Counted from the stretch's first letter, positions 35,236 through 44,533 are shown. The stretch: DNA of 64,000 nucleotides from Lipingzhangella_A rawalii (GCF_031628175.1 NZ_JAVLVT010000001.1:186001-250000); one strand, 5' to 3'. The notes: a model not told the origin generated them from the letters alone. Translations and numbers: made by a program.

Positions 35236-35835
35236 TCAGGCTCGACTCCTGCGCTGGTCGAGGTCACTCACGTCCATCGGTGGGAGGCCGGCAATGGCAC
35301 ACATCACCTCCAGCCAAGCCGCCATGTGTCCGGACAACTCGACCGAAACCGGGGTCCAGGAGGCACGCAACTCCACCTCGGTGGAGGTGGACTGGTCGGC
35401 CTTCGTCCCGAACCCCTCCGTGGTGGCGCGGGTCACTGTTCCACTGAGCGCCTGCTGGCCGTCGGTGTGGGTGGACAGCCCTTCGGTCAACCAACTCCAG
35501 GTGACCTCGCCCACAAGCGGATCGGCGGCCATCTCCGACTCCAGCTCCGCACCCACATAGGCGACGATCCGCAGGGGGCCGGGCCACTCCCGGGACTGGT
35601 CCGGGTCGTACAGGACGATGAGCCGCCCCAACGCGACATCGTCCCCGTCGACGTGCACCGCGCCGGACCATGCGGCGGCGTGTGGTGCGAGTCGTCGCGG
35701 AGCCGGAATCTCCTCGATGCGAACCTCGGGTCGAAGCTGGGGCGCCTCAAGACTGGCCAAGGCTTGCTGGAACTCTGCCGGTACGTCCTCGGCCTTACCG
35801 GGAGGGGGCATGATGGGGATCTTGACCTTACTCAC
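35236..35835 (-). CDS. DUF3000 family protein
   Basis: A 199-residue actinobacterial protein of unknown function, recognised from 'EFQQALASLEA', 'PEVRIEEIPAPRRLAPHAAA' and 'GRLIVLYDPDQSREWPG'. It is soluble with no signal or membrane segment. The start is uncertain: GTG 35835 (used here) or ATG 35811; neither has a strong site. It is divergent from hemE and upstream of rnd, so it may be cotranscribed with rnd. Confidence 0.82.
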   Translation of the reverse strand: MSKVKIPIMPPPGKAEDVPAEFQQALASLEAPQLRPEVRIEEIPAPRRLAPHAAAWSGAVHVDGDDVALGRLIVLYDPDQSREWPGPLRIVAYVGAELESEMAADPLVGEVTWSWLTEGLSTHTDGQQALSGTVTRATTEGFGTKADQSTSTEVELRASWTPVSVELSGHMAAWLEVMCAIAGLPPMDVSDLDQRRSRA

Positions 35836-36053
35836 TCGGGTGCGTGCACACGCACGTACGGTGGCTGACACGACGAACCGGACCCATCCGAGCGCGATGG
35901 GGTCCGGCACCATCCCGACGGTGGCACGTTCGCGCACCGGCCCGATGCAGCAGCCCCGGCGTGTCGGGCTTTCGTGATCCTCTCGCGACGTCGGATCGAC
36001 CGACGGACACAGCACGGACGCAGTGGTCCCCGCGGCATGGCACGATCGGATAT

Positions 36054-37085
36054 GTGACCCTGCACGACTCTCCATTCCTCCGCGCCTGCCGGCGTCTACC
36101 CGCACCCCACACGCCGGTGTGGTTCATGCGCCAGGCAGGCCGTTCGCTGCCCGAGTACCGCAGCCTGCGAGCCGACGTTCCCATGCTGGACGCGTGCGCA
36201 CGACCGGACATGGTCAAAGAGATCACGCTGCAACCCGTCCGCCGGTACGACGTCGATGCCGCCATCCTGTTCAGTGACATCGTGATGCCACTGCGAGCGA
36301 TCGGGATTGACCTGGACATCAAGCCGGGGATCGGACCCGTGGTGGCCGAGCCGATCCGGGAACCCGACGCGGTAGCGCAGCTGCGCCAGCTGGAACCCGA
36401 CGACATCCCGTACATCACGGAGGCCGTGGGAGAGCTGGTTTCGGAACTGGACAGTACACCGCTGATCGGATTCGCCGGTGGGCCGTTCACCCTGGCCTCG
36501 TACCTGATCGAGGGTGGGCCCTCCAAGAATCACGAACGCACCAAAGCACTGATGTACAGCGACCCCGACACCTGGGACGACCTCATGCGTCGCCTCTCGG
36601 GGATCACCATCGCCTTCCTGCGAACCCAGGTCGCTGCGGGAGCCAGCGCCGTCCAGGTCTTCGACTCCTGGGTCGGCGCGTTGAGCGCCGCAGACTACCG
36701 TAGGTCGGTCCTCCCGTTCGCCAAGCACATCTTCCGTGAGCTGGGTTCTCTCGAGGTGCCACGGATCCATTTCGGGGTTGGTACCGGAGAACTGCTGGGG
36801 CTGCTGAGTGAGGCTGGGCCAGATGTTGTCGGTGTGGACTGGCGGGTTCCCCTGGACACGGCTGCCCAACGGGTACAGCCACACACCGCGCTTCAGGGCA
36901 ACCTCGATCCGGCGGTGCTCCTCGCACCGTGGGAGGTGGTCGAGGAGCGGGCACGGGCGGTGTTGGCCGACGCCGAACCCACCGAGGGACACATCTTCAA
37001 TCTTGGGCACGGAGTGCTGCCGGAGACGGACCCGGACGTGGTAGCGCGTCTGACCGAACTGGTCCACACGGAGACCGCGCGCTGA
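36054..37085 (+). CDS. hemE: uroporphyrinogen decarboxylase
   Basis: A 343-residue enzyme converting uroporphyrinogen III to coproporphyrinogen III. The signatures PVWFMRQAGRSLPEYR, ILFSDIV, GFAGGPFTLASYL, 'VFDSWVGALS' and 'FNLGHGVLPETDPD' are intact. The GTG at 36054 has no ribosome site; a CACGAT hexamer seven bases upstream suggests a leaderless mRNA. With hemG and hemQ downstream it forms the core of the coproporphyrin-dependent heme route used by actinobacteria. Confidence 0.95.
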   Translation: MTLHDSPFLRACRRLPAPHTPVWFMRQAGRSLPEYRSLRADVPMLDACARPDMVKEITLQPVRRYDVDAAILFSDIVMPLRAIGIDLDIKPGIGPVVAEPIREPDAVAQLRQLEPDDIPYITEAVGELVSELDSTPLIGFAGGPFTLASYLIEGGPSKNHERTKALMYSDPDTWDDLMRRLSGITIAFLRTQVAAGASAVQVFDSWVGALSAADYRRSVLPFAKHIFRELGSLEVPRIHFGVGTGELLGLLSEAGPDVVGVDWRVPLDTAAQRVQPHTALQGNLDPAVLLAPWEVVEERARAVLADAEPTEGHIFNLGHGVLPETDPDVVARLTELVHTETAR

Positions 37086-37270
37086 GTCCACCCTGTGGTG
37101 CACCAGGTCCGCACCAGGCCGGGCCGCGACCACAGTCGTCGAGCGTATGGCCGGTTGGACCGTCTCACGGGATTTCGCCGTCCACATCCCATCCCGCTCC
37201 CTGCGGAGCGTGACGAGAGCGACCCCGGGGCCGGACACGCCCACCGCCAATAGTCTGGAAAGCTGGTCGC

Positions 37271-38791
37271 ATGGACCAGGACACATCCGTGAGTACCGGC
37301 GCCGCCGCTGCCCCAGGGAGCCGCCACGTCGTGGTGGTGGGCGCCGGCATATCCGGCCTGACCGCTGCCTACGAGCTGCGGTGTCGTGGCCTGAGCGTGA
37401 CGGTTCTCGAGGCGAGCGAACGTGTCGGTGGCAAGATCGCCAGCACCGACCTCGGAGGTGTCCGTGTTGACACCGGAGCGGAGTCGATCCTGGTTCGACG
37501 TCCGGAGGCCCGCACCCTGATCGAGGAGCTGGGAATCGGCGCCGACCTAACTTACCCGGAGGAGGGTCTTTCCGCCCAGGTCTACAGTCGTGGTGCTCTG
37601 CGACCGCTGCCCGCCGGCCAGGTGATGGGGGTGCCCGCACGGTTGCTGCCCCTGGCCCGCAGCGGCATCGTCTCCCCGCGAGGTGTGGTGCGTGCCGCGG
37701 TGGAGCGGCTGCGGTGGTTCTCCGCCGTGGATCGGGACCAGTCGGTCGGTGATTTCGTCGCCCACCGAATGGGCAGCGAGGTGGTGAGCCGGCTGGTGGA
37801 GCCGCTTCTGGGAGGGGTCTATGCAGGCCGCGCCGCGGACCTCTCCCTGGATGCCACCGTTCCGCAGCTGGCGGATGGGGCCCGGGCCGGACACTCGGCT
37901 GCCGCGAGCGCCCGTGCGGCTCTGCGCGCGCGTGCTGCGGCCTCGGGGCCCGTGTTCGCCTCGCTGCGGGGAGGCGTGGGACATCTCGTGGCCACCCTCG
38001 AGAACACCCTGCGCAGCGACCCCGAAGTGCGGTTGGAGACCGGGGCCACGGTGCGTGAACTCCGCCGCCAGGAGGGCCGGTGGACACTCACTGTGGGCTC
38101 CGCGGCCGCAGCCCACCAGGTCGATGCCGACGGTGTGATCCTTGCCTGCCCCGCGATCCCTGCGGCGCGACTGTTGGCAGATCAGGATCCCGCCGCGGCC
38201 CAGATTCTGTCGGGGATTCCCACGGCCAGTATGGCCGTGGTGAGCCTCGCGTTCCCCCGTTCTGCCCTTCCCCGCAGACATCGTGCATCCGGGTTCCTGG
38301 TTCCCCCCGCCGAGGGGAGAACCATCAAGGCCGCGACGTTCAGCAGCCGCAAGTGGCCTTGGCTGGCCGCAGAGCTGGACACGGTGGCTGGCAATGACGA
38401 GCCACTGGAGCTGGTGCGCTGTTCGGTCGGGCGGCTCGGGGAGGAGGCGGTGTTGCAACGGCCAGACGGGGAGCTGGTGGCCGCCGCCGTCGATGATCTC
38501 CGGGAACTCTGCGGCCTCGACGCGGTCCCGGTCGACAGCCACGTCACGCGTTGGGGTGGGGCACTGCCCCAGTACAACGTCGGCCATCTGGAACGAGTCC
38601 GCGAAATCAGGGCGCGGCTGCGCAAGCATCCCGCGCTTGGGGCCTGCGGTGCCAGCTACGACGGGGTTGGCATCGCCGCCTGTGTGGCCGATGCCCGAAC
38701 CACGGCTCAGGAGGTCGCCGGTCGGTGTCCCACCGGCACCACCACGGGGGCCAACGAGTCACCATCCGCAACCACGGGGAGGAACACATGA
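37271..38791 (+). CDS. hemG: coproporphyrinogen III / protoporphyrinogen oxidase (HemG/HemY, CgoX type)
   Basis: A 506-residue FAD enzyme. The N-terminal dinucleotide site 'VVVVGAGISGLTAAYEL' and 'LEASERVGGKI' are typical, and the C-terminal flavin-binding segment has 'ASYDGVGIAACVADAR'. In Gram-positive lineages with HemQ it oxidises coproporphyrinogen III to coproporphyrin III. About 25 extra Thr/Ser/Gly residues trail the fold. The ATG at 37271 follows GGAAAG. The stop codon overlaps the hemQ ATG (ATGA), so the two are coupled. hemE is 185 bases upstream on the same strand. Confidence 0.93.
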   Translation: MDQDTSVSTGAAAAPGSRHVVVVGAGISGLTAAYELRCRGLSVTVLEASERVGGKIASTDLGGVRVDTGAESILVRRPEARTLIEELGIGADLTYPEEGLSAQVYSRGALRPLPAGQVMGVPARLLPLARSGIVSPRGVVRAAVERLRWFSAVDRDQSVGDFVAHRMGSEVVSRLVEPLLGGVYAGRAADLSLDATVPQLADGARAGHSAAASARAALRARAAASGPVFASLRGGVGHLVATLENTLRSDPEVRLETGATVRELRRQEGRWTLTVGSAAAAHQVDADGVILACPAIPAARLLADQDPAAAQILSGIPTASMAVVSLAFPRSALPRRHRASGFLVPPAEGRTIKAATFSSRKWPWLAAELDTVAGNDEPLELVRCSVGRLGEEAVLQRPDGELVAAAVDDLRELCGLDAVPVDSHVTRWGGALPQYNVGHLERVREIRARLRKHPALGACGASYDGVGIAACVADARTTAQEVAGRCPTGTTTGANESPSATTGRNT

Positions 38792-39519
38792 GCACCGAAT
38801 CGGCGCAGGGCAGCACGTCCGCGCAGAATACGTCCCCCGAAGAGCTCAACAGCCTCATTCGCTACACCATGTGGTCGGTGTTCAAGGCTGGCGACCTCAG
38901 CGCGTGGGCCGATGCCGACCGGGTCAAGGCCGGCGCGGAGGTGGCCACCCTGTTCGACGAGGCCTCCACATCGGGCGTGACGACACGTGGTGTCTACGAC
39001 GTCCAGGGATTGCGTTCCGACGCCGACCTCATGGTGTGGTGGGTCGCGTCCAATCCCGACGATCTACAACGCACATATGTGGAGTTGCGTCGCACCAGCC
39101 TCGGCCGGATGCTGACTCCGGTCTGGTCGGCCATGGGGATACACCGCCCGGCTGAGTTCAACCGGGCACACGTGCCCGCGTTCCTCGCTGGGGAAGAGCC
39201 TCGGGACTACCTGTGCGTGTATCCCTTCGTCCGGTCCTATGAGTGGTACCTTCTCCCCGCCGAGGAACGATCCGCCATGCTCGCCGAACACGGACGGATG
39301 GCTGCCGGCTACGGGGATGTGCGGGCCAACACCGTCTCCTCGTTCGCACTGAGCGACTATGAGTGGCTCCTCGGATTCGAGGCCGACGAATTGCACCGGA
39401 TCGTGGATCTCATGCGGCATCTGCGCGGTGCGGCGGCCCGACGACACACGCGTCTGGAGGTGCCGTTCTTCACGGGACGTCGCACCGAGGTGGGCGAGCT
39501 GGTAACACGCCTGCCCTGA
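38788..39519 (+). CDS. hemQ: coproheme decarboxylase HemQ
   Basis: A 243-residue member of the chlorite-dismutase superfamily in its heme-synthesis branch: it decarboxylates coproheme to heme b. The catalytic-Tyr motif 'YPFVRSYEWYLLP' and the proximal-His motif 'MLAEHGRMAAGY' are present. The distal Arg of true chlorite dismutases is not expected in this branch. GGGGAGGA lies four bases before the ATG, which overlaps the hemG stop. Coproporphyrin ferrochelatase is not in the window. Ended by a bidirectional hairpin. Confidence 0.93.
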   Translation: MSTESAQGSTSAQNTSPEELNSLIRYTMWSVFKAGDLSAWADADRVKAGAEVATLFDEASTSGVTTRGVYDVQGLRSDADLMVWWVASNPDDLQRTYVELRRTSLGRMLTPVWSAMGIHRPAEFNRAHVPAFLAGEEPRDYLCVYPFVRSYEWYLLPAEERSAMLAEHGRMAAGYGDVRANTVSSFALSDYEWLLGFEADELHRIVDLMRHLRGAAARRHTRLEVPFFTGRRTEVGELVTRLP

Positions 39520-39568
39520 GGCCAACCTCGGCTGGGGGCGACGGCGAGCCAGTCCGACGCGACACGTG

Positions 39569-39595
39569 AGTTCCCCGGGCCGGCCCCGGGGAACT
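39569..39595. terminator. bidirectional terminator between hemQ and pssA
   Basis: A perfect 11-bp stem AGTTCCCCGGG/CCCGGGGAACT around a CCGGC loop lies between two convergent genes. Confidence 0.75.
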
Positions 39596-39601
39596 AGTTG
39601 G

Positions 39602-40474
39602 TCAGGCTGTGGCTGGGTCCGGGTCGTCGCCCTGCATTCCCAGAGGTGCCTCGTCCTCGTCTTCGACCACATCGTCCTCGCCGTGATGGCGGGTGGCCAG
39701 CACGTAGAAGGGAAGCGCGACCACCATCGCCAACACCAGCCCCGCCCCGGCGTACAGGAGAATGTCGCCGAGCGGCAGGCTCAGCGCCCATGCTGCCAGG
39801 AGTCCCACCCCCAGCAGGATGGCCGTGAGGACACCATAGGCGAGTCGCCCGCGCGGCTTCGGGTAGGAGATCCGGCTGACCATCAGCCAGGCCACGGCCA
39901 GAATCGCCGCAAGTCCTGCATACAGGGGAGGTTGCAGCAGCACGATGGTGACGACCGCCATCGCCCCGAAGGGGCTGGGCAGCCCCGTGAAGTAGTCCGT
40001 TCCCGGTGACTGGCAGGAGAACCGGGCCAAGCGGACCACCACCGCCAACAGAACCGCGGCTCCGGCTCCGATCGCCAGCAGTCCCCGAGAGTCCCCCCCG
40101 AGTCCGCCCCAGGTGACGACGAAGAACGCCGGTGCGAACCCGAAGCTGATGACATCGGCCAGATTGTCCAGTTCCGCTCCCATGCCGCTTCCGCCGAGTT
40201 TTCGGGCAACCCGGCCGTCAAAGACGTCACAGGCGGCTGCCAGCAACAGCAGGATGACGGCGGTGGCCACGGCCTCTCGCTGTAGCGGGCCCACCACCCC
40301 GGAGGACACCTGGCCCACCTGAGCTGCCGTGAGCTGCCACACAGCCATGAATCCACACAGCGCGTTGCCCAGCGTTAGGTAGTCAGCCACCCCGAGACGG
40401 AGTCGTGGCTGCGACGTGATCTCGTCCTCCGGACCGGCGGCGGGCGCCGCCAGATCTTCGTTAGTCGCGGTCAA
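39602..40474 (-). CDS. pssA: CDP-diacylglycerol--serine O-phosphatidyltransferase
   Basis: A 290-residue membrane enzyme making phosphatidylserine. The CDP-alcohol phosphotransferase motif is complete: DGRVARKLGGSGMGAELDNLAD contains the D-G-x2-A-R-x8-G-x3-D-x3-D pattern. About eight hydrophobic helices follow a short polar N-terminus, and the last 20 residues are acidic. The start is an unusual TTG at 40474 inside the end of psd (14-base overlap), supported by GGGAGAG seven bases upstream. With psd directly upstream it makes phosphatidylethanolamine. Confidence 0.93.
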   Translation of the reverse strand: MTATNEDLAAPAAGPEDEITSQPRLRLGVADYLTLGNALCGFMAVWQLTAAQVGQVSSGVVGPLQREAVATAVILLLLAAACDVFDGRVARKLGGSGMGAELDNLADVISFGFAPAFFVVTWGGLGGDSRGLLAIGAGAAVLLAVVVRLARFSCQSPGTDYFTGLPSPFGAMAVVTIVLLQPPLYAGLAAILAVAWLMVSRISYPKPRGRLAYGVLTAILLGVGLLAAWALSLPLGDILLYAGAGLVLAMVVALPFYVLATRHHGEDDVVEDEDEAPLGMQGDDPDPATA

Positions 40475-41132
40475 GGCGTGTCTCTCCCGCTCGTACGCGC
40501 TGTCCGATCTGTACGGCTGGCTCCACTCCCACGGGCAGGTACACGTCGACGCGGGAACCGAACCGGATCAATCCGATGCGCTGGCCCGCGGACACCGACG
40601 CCCCGGGGCGAACGTAGGGCACGATGCGACGCACGAGGGCCCCGGCGATCTGTACCAGTGTCACCGGTCCCCGTTCCGTCTCCAGAGTCCACACGACGCG
40701 CTCGTTGCGTTCGCTGTCCTTGTCGAAGGCCGGGCGGTAGCCCCCGGGGTGGTGCACCTGCTCACGCACCCGGGCCGGAAGGGGGGAGCGATTGACATGC
40801 ACGTTGAGTGGGCTCATGAACACCGCGATGCGGGTCCGTCCGTCGCCCTGGTCCTCCACACTCTGCACAGTGCCGTCTGCGGCCGAGAGGATCCCCTGGG
40901 GCGGGGGAGTCCGAACCGGATCACGAAAGAACCAGGTCAGCGCGCAGCTCGCCCCAACAGCTGGAAGTGCCAGCAGCCGGCCGGTACGGGATCGGCGTGC
41001 CGCCACGATCGCCGCGGCGGTGGCACCCCAGGCAGGCAGGAGCCACGCGGCAGATCCACGCGCCATACGGAACCGGGAGACGGACGTCGTGGCGCCGCGG
41101 TTGGCGGGCCCGGAGGGGGTGGCGTCGGTCAT
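40461..41132 (-). CDS. psd: phosphatidylserine decarboxylase proenzyme
   Basis: A 223-residue decarboxylase turning phosphatidylserine into phosphatidylethanolamine. It is the short actinobacterial/archaeal-type enzyme with one or two N-terminal membrane helices. The self-cleavage site is Gly-Ser in 'RFGSRVDVYLP', which makes the pyruvoyl group. The MSPLNVHVNRSP stretch carries the conserved His. The ATG at 41132 has AAAGG six bases upstream; the longer frame reaching 41339 has no such site and no conserved residues. First gene of the psd-pssA operon. Confidence 0.93.
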   Translation of the reverse strand: MTDATPSGPANRGATTSVSRFRMARGSAAWLLPAWGATAAAIVAARRSRTGRLLALPAVGASCALTWFFRDPVRTPPPQGILSAADGTVQSVEDQGDGRTRIAVFMSPLNVHVNRSPLPARVREQVHHPGGYRPAFDKDSERNERVVWTLETERGPVTLVQIAGALVRRIVPYVRPGASVSAGQRIGLIRFGSRVDVYLPVGVEPAVQIGQRVRAGETRLDRD

Positions 41133-41444
41133 CAGCAACCTTTGGGTGGGGCCGGAGTCCTCGCTGGCTCGGTCCCCGGAGCGGGAAACGGCGGGAGTCC
41201 GGAGCGGGTAGGAACGGGATGTGGGGTTGGAGGCTGGTTGGTGGCCGCACGTCCCGCCGGGCAGCGGCCCGGCGTTCCCATGCACCATCCGGTCCGCGTT
41301 GGCGTCCGTTGGGAGGGGATCGGCAATTCCTCCTTCCACGGTCGGGCCAGCAGGGCTCGGCTGGCCCGCAGGCGTCGACCACGGTGCACGGCCCTACCGG
41401 TTCGGCTGGTGATAGGTGAGTGAGCTGCACCCATCAAACAGGCC
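41133..41444. other. gene-free interval upstream of psd and downstream of msrB
   Basis: No gene is seen. The open frames over it are extensions or shadows of psd. It must contain the psd promoter on the minus strand; no clear hexamers or hairpin stand out. Confidence 0.4.
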
Positions 41445-41846
41445 CTAGGATTCCTCCTCAAGTGTCAAGGCTATGGAGTTGATGCAATAGCGGTCATCCG
41501 TGGGCGTGTCATAGCCCTCGCCATGGAACACGTGCCCCAGGTGGGAGTCGCACTGGGCGCAGCGGACCTCCGTGCGTATCATGCCAAGGGACCGATCCTC
41601 GTGCAGCTGCACCGCAGGTGAGGACGCGGGCTCGAAGAAACTGGGCCAGCCGCAATGGGACTCGAACTTGGCCGTGGACCGGAACAGCTCCGCGCCGCAG
41701 GCTCGACAGCGGTACACCCCGGCGGTCTTCGTCGCGACGTAGCGGCCGCTCCACGGCGCTTCGGTCGCACCCTGGCGTAGAACCGCGTACTCCTGTGCGT
41801 CGAGGCGCTGCCGCCATTCCTGTTCGCTGACCTGTGCATCGTCCAT
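41445..41846 (-). CDS. msrB: peptide-methionine (R)-S-oxide reductase
   Basis: A 133-residue repair enzyme reducing methionine-R-sulfoxide in proteins. The structural zinc ligands are Cys47/Cys50 and Cys96/Cys99. The catalytic Cys121 is in RYCINSIAL. 'FESHCGWPSF' is the substrate loop and contains an extra cysteine that may act as resolving residue. The ATG at 41846 has no ribosome site; on the coding strand TAGCGT precedes it by exactly seven bases (41854-41859), indicating a leaderless mRNA. Confidence 0.96.
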   Translation of the reverse strand: MDDAQVSEQEWRQRLDAQEYAVLRQGATEAPWSGRYVATKTAGVYRCRACGAELFRSTAKFESHCGWPSFFEPASSPAVQLHEDRSLGMIRTEVRCAQCDSHLGHVFHGEGYDTPTDDRYCINSIALTLEEES

Positions 41847-42092
41847 GCCACCGACGCTACCGCCTGTCTCCCGTTCTCGCGGAGTCGTTCCCCGTCGTCC
41901 CCGGTCGAGTCCGTGTCCACCAACGTATCCCCCGGGTGGGCCAACGTTGGAAACAGAAGCATCACACCGGCTTTTCCGAAATGCGACGTTCCGTGCCCTT
42001 GGTGCTGGGTAGGCCTCCGAACGAGGGTCCGTACGGGGCTGGTTCGGCGCCAGTCCCCTCCGTATGCGTCACGTTGTGGTGGGGAAGTGACC

Positions 42093-42551
42093 ATGCTTGT
42101 TTCGTATCGCCAGCCGCTTGGACACAGACAACCGTTGCGCGTCGGCCGTATTCTCTACTGGCGACTCTGGGTGGGCTACTGTCTGGACCGGCTCGGTGCG
42201 GAACTTCAGCCCGCCCGGACTGTGGCCCGTCGCTGGAGTCGGGTCGCGGGCGGGGCTATCGCGCGCTGCGCGCGTCCCGTCGGTGCCGCACTCGCCAGCG
42301 TGCGACCGCGCCCCCTCACCGATGCTGGACTGTTGACACTGGTCACCGTGGTGGCACTCGGAGCGCTCACGCTGGCGGCCGGGTTGGGCTACGGGGTTGC
42401 GTACTGGATGCTCACCGCTCCCGAGGATGTCCTGGTTGCCGGGGTGGCTGTCGTGGTCGGCGTGCTCCTGCTGGTGATGGTGGCGCTGGTGTTCGGCGCT
42501 CGCCGCGACGCTCGCGCACCCCGGCGACGGTCCTTGGGTGAAGGACGGTAG
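42093..42551 (+). CDS. two-helix membrane protein (hypothetical)
   Basis: A 152-residue protein with a basic N-terminal half ('RQPLRVGRILYWRLWVGYCLDRLG') and two predicted membrane helices (about 83-105 and 113-138), then an Arg-rich tail. No family is recognised. The ATG at 42093 has GGGGAA six bases upstream; the frame extends further upstream without support. A terminator begins at its stop codon. Divergent from msrB, convergent with the GntR gene; no functional clue from context. Confidence 0.6.
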   Translation: MLVSYRQPLGHRQPLRVGRILYWRLWVGYCLDRLGAELQPARTVARRWSRVAGGAIARCARPVGAALASVRPRPLTDAGLLTLVTVVALGALTLAAGLGYGVAYWMLTAPEDVLVAGVAVVVGVLLLVMVALVFGARRDARAPRRRSLGEGR

Positions 42552-42588
42552 CCGGCCCCAGCCCGCGGTGTGGCACGTCGGGGCCGGC
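42551..42588. terminator. terminator between membrane-protein gene and gntR
   Basis: A 9-bp stem GCCGGCCCC/GGGGCCGGC with a 20-base loop, placed between convergent stop codons. Confidence 0.6.
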
Positions 42589-42600
42589 CCGGCCCCGACG

Positions 42601-43365
42601 TCAGGCGTCGAAGTCGTAGGCAAGTACATGGGCGGAGCCGTCCAGAACCATCTCATTGAGCTCGACGGCCTGCTGGTGTGCGGTCAGTGCAGTCCGCACC
42701 ACCTCGATGACGGGTGTTCCCGGGGCGAGGCTGAGGGCTTCGGCCTCGTGCGGGCCAGGCATCCGTACCCGCAGCTCCTCGGTGAAGTGGGCGGGGGCGG
42801 ACCCCAGTTCGTCAAGCCGCGCATAGATGCCTCCCGGGCCGGTGTCCACGGCCGTCAGTACCGCCCCATCCCCGCGGGCCAACTCGGCCGGCAGGTAGGA
42901 GGTGGCCAGTTGCAGGGGACGGTTGTCCACGAGGTAGCGGCGCTGGCGCCGTACGGTCGTGGCGGACTCGGGCAGGTCGAGTGCTCGCGCCACGTGTTCG
43001 GGCGGACGCACCTCCCGCACCGAGACGTTGTCGACCTCAACCGTTCGATCCCCGGCGTCAGCGTCCCAGATGGGACGGCCCCGGCCCCACAACTCGGCGG
43101 ACAACCGCTTCGGGGCGTGCCGTCGTACCGGCCGGAAGGAACGCACGAAGTTTCCCGAACCACGGACGGGAGTGACGATTCCCTCATCGATCAGGGTTCG
43201 TAACGCCTGGCGAGCGGTGGCACGCGCCACTCCGTAGCGGCGCATCAACTCGTTCTCCCCTGGAACACGCTGCCCGTCCACCAGCTCTCCGGTGATGATG
43301 GACTTTCGCAGCTTGTCAGCGATCACACGGTAGATCGGACCTGTCTCGTCCTCGGATGTCGGCAC
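42601..43365 (-). CDS. GntR-family regulator, HutC/UTRA subfamily
   Basis: A 254-residue regulator. The GntR winged helix ('GENELMRRYGVARATARQALRTL') is followed by a UTRA ligand domain ending 'DGSAHVLAYDFDA'. The GTG at 43365 has AGAGGA nine bases upstream; the 50 residues that could precede it are low-complexity and unlikely to be translated. It is a single gene, so its target operon is not evident; UTRA domains bind small effectors such as sugars or amino-acid derivatives. Confidence 0.88.
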   Translation of the reverse strand: MPTSEDETGPIYRVIADKLRKSIITGELVDGQRVPGENELMRRYGVARATARQALRTLIDEGIVTPVRGSGNFVRSFRPVRRHAPKRLSAELWGRGRPIWDADAGDRTVEVDNVSVREVRPPEHVARALDLPESATTVRRQRRYLVDNRPLQLATSYLPAELARGDGAVLTAVDTGPGGIYARLDELGSAPAHFTEELRVRMPGPHEAEALSLAPGTPVIEVVRTALTAHQQAVELNEMVLDGSAHVLAYDFDA

Positions 43366-43587
43366 TGGGGGTATCCTCTCGCCCGGTGCGTACCACCGCG
43401 GGCGAGTCAGCCCCGAGGCCGGATCTCGACGGCGGGGTGCGCAACGGGGCCCTCCACGGTGAGTACGGTCAGTACAGCCACGTCCGGCGGTTCCGATCCC
43501 GAGAGGCAGCCACACAGCCGTTGGGGTGACCGTGACCCTCGGTCGGGAACTGGAACTATGGACCGATATATCCGGATCCTCCGGAGA

Positions 43588-44418
43588 TCATGCGTCCGAA
43601 TCCGGGGTGAGTTCCTCCACGGCCCGCCGATACCGGGCGAACAGGGTCCCGTCTGCGGTGAGTAGATGAGCGAGGTCCAGACCCTGAGGGGCCGGGGTGC
43701 CCGATGGTGTGTCTCCGGCAATCACCCGCAGGGCGCCGGGGCCACAGAGCACGGGACTCAGGGTCAGGCAAAGCTCGTCGAGGAGCCCGCTGGAGGTGAC
43801 CTCCCCCAGCAGGTGGGGACCTCCCTCACACAACACTCGGTACAGGCCGCGCTCCGCCAGCGCGGAGACGACACCGGGTATCGGGACGGACTCCCCGGAG
43901 GTGACCGTGTCGTCTGCGCTGTGGGCGCCGGTGGTCCCGTCGGTGTCGAGAACGACGACCTCCGCCCGTTCGGCCACGCTCCGGATTCGGTGGGGGGCTG
44001 CCCGCGACGTCGTGAACACGAGGGTTCGGGCGTCATCCGGCGCGTCCAGCAGTTCGGTGTGGAGGTTCAGAGTTCGGCTCACCACGGCAATGCGGGGCGT
44101 TGCGGGGCGTCCCCGGCGTAGTGGCTCCCATGTTGGGCGGGCGCGGACGGGACGATAAGCCTCGGCTCGCGCCGTCCCAGCACCGACCAGGATGACGTCA
44201 CTGAGCCCGCGGAGCAGGGCAAGCACGGTCCGATCGGCAGCCGAGGAGAGTCCCCGCGAGCTGCCGCGGGAATCGACAGCGCACCCGTCGGCACTTGCGA
44301 CCATGTTGGCCCTCAGCCACGGGCGGTCCGGTTCTTCGGGGTAGGCGTAGATCGCACCAAGATCCACCTCGTCGGTGGCGGCGGGCAGGAGCTGGCGAAA
44401 CGTTGGGGAGGCTGACAC
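43588..44418 (-). CDS. RibD C-terminal-domain reductase (pyrimidine reductase family)
   Basis: A 276-residue protein of the dihydrofolate-reductase-like RibD_C family. The nucleotide-binding 'MVASADGCAV', the 'SDVILVGAGTARAEAY' loop and 'VLCEGGPHLLGEV' are diagnostic. There is no deaminase domain, so it is either a stand-alone 5-amino-6-(5-phosphoribosylamino)uracil reductase of riboflavin synthesis or a related NADPH reductase. No rib genes are adjacent. The GTG at 44418 has no clear ribosome site, so the start is approximate. Confidence 0.8.
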   Translation of the reverse strand: MSASPTFRQLLPAATDEVDLGAIYAYPEEPDRPWLRANMVASADGCAVDSRGSSRGLSSAADRTVLALLRGLSDVILVGAGTARAEAYRPVRARPTWEPLRRGRPATPRIAVVSRTLNLHTELLDAPDDARTLVFTTSRAAPHRIRSVAERAEVVVLDTDGTTGAHSADDTVTSGESVPIPGVVSALAERGLYRVLCEGGPHLLGEVTSSGLLDELCLTLSPVLCGPGALRVIAGDTPSGTPAPQGLDLAHLLTADGTLFARYRRAVEELTPDSDA

Positions 44419-44440
44419 GTGTGTCGAGGGTAGGGCATCC

Positions 44441-44462
44441 GTGCCCCGCGCCGGCGGGGCAC
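44441..44462 (-). terminator. hairpin upstream of RibD-like gene
   Basis: A perfect stem GTGCCCCGC/GCGGGGCAC with a 4-base loop. It could end the aidB transcript or act in the RibD-like gene leader, since it lies only 23 bases before that start. Confidence 0.45.
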
Positions 44463-44533
44463 GACACCAGGCTGTGTGGGGTGGACGGGCGTGGGCACCC
44501 CACATGGCGTGGTCCCGGCACGACAGGAGAGGC

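Noticed and set aside
36096..38087. 663-codon open frame on the minus strand
   Set aside because: Antisense to hemE and hemG; low-complexity translation.
38788..39519. chlorite dismutase
   Set aside because: Position after hemE-hemG and the HemQ-type Tyr and His motifs indicate coproheme decarboxylase.
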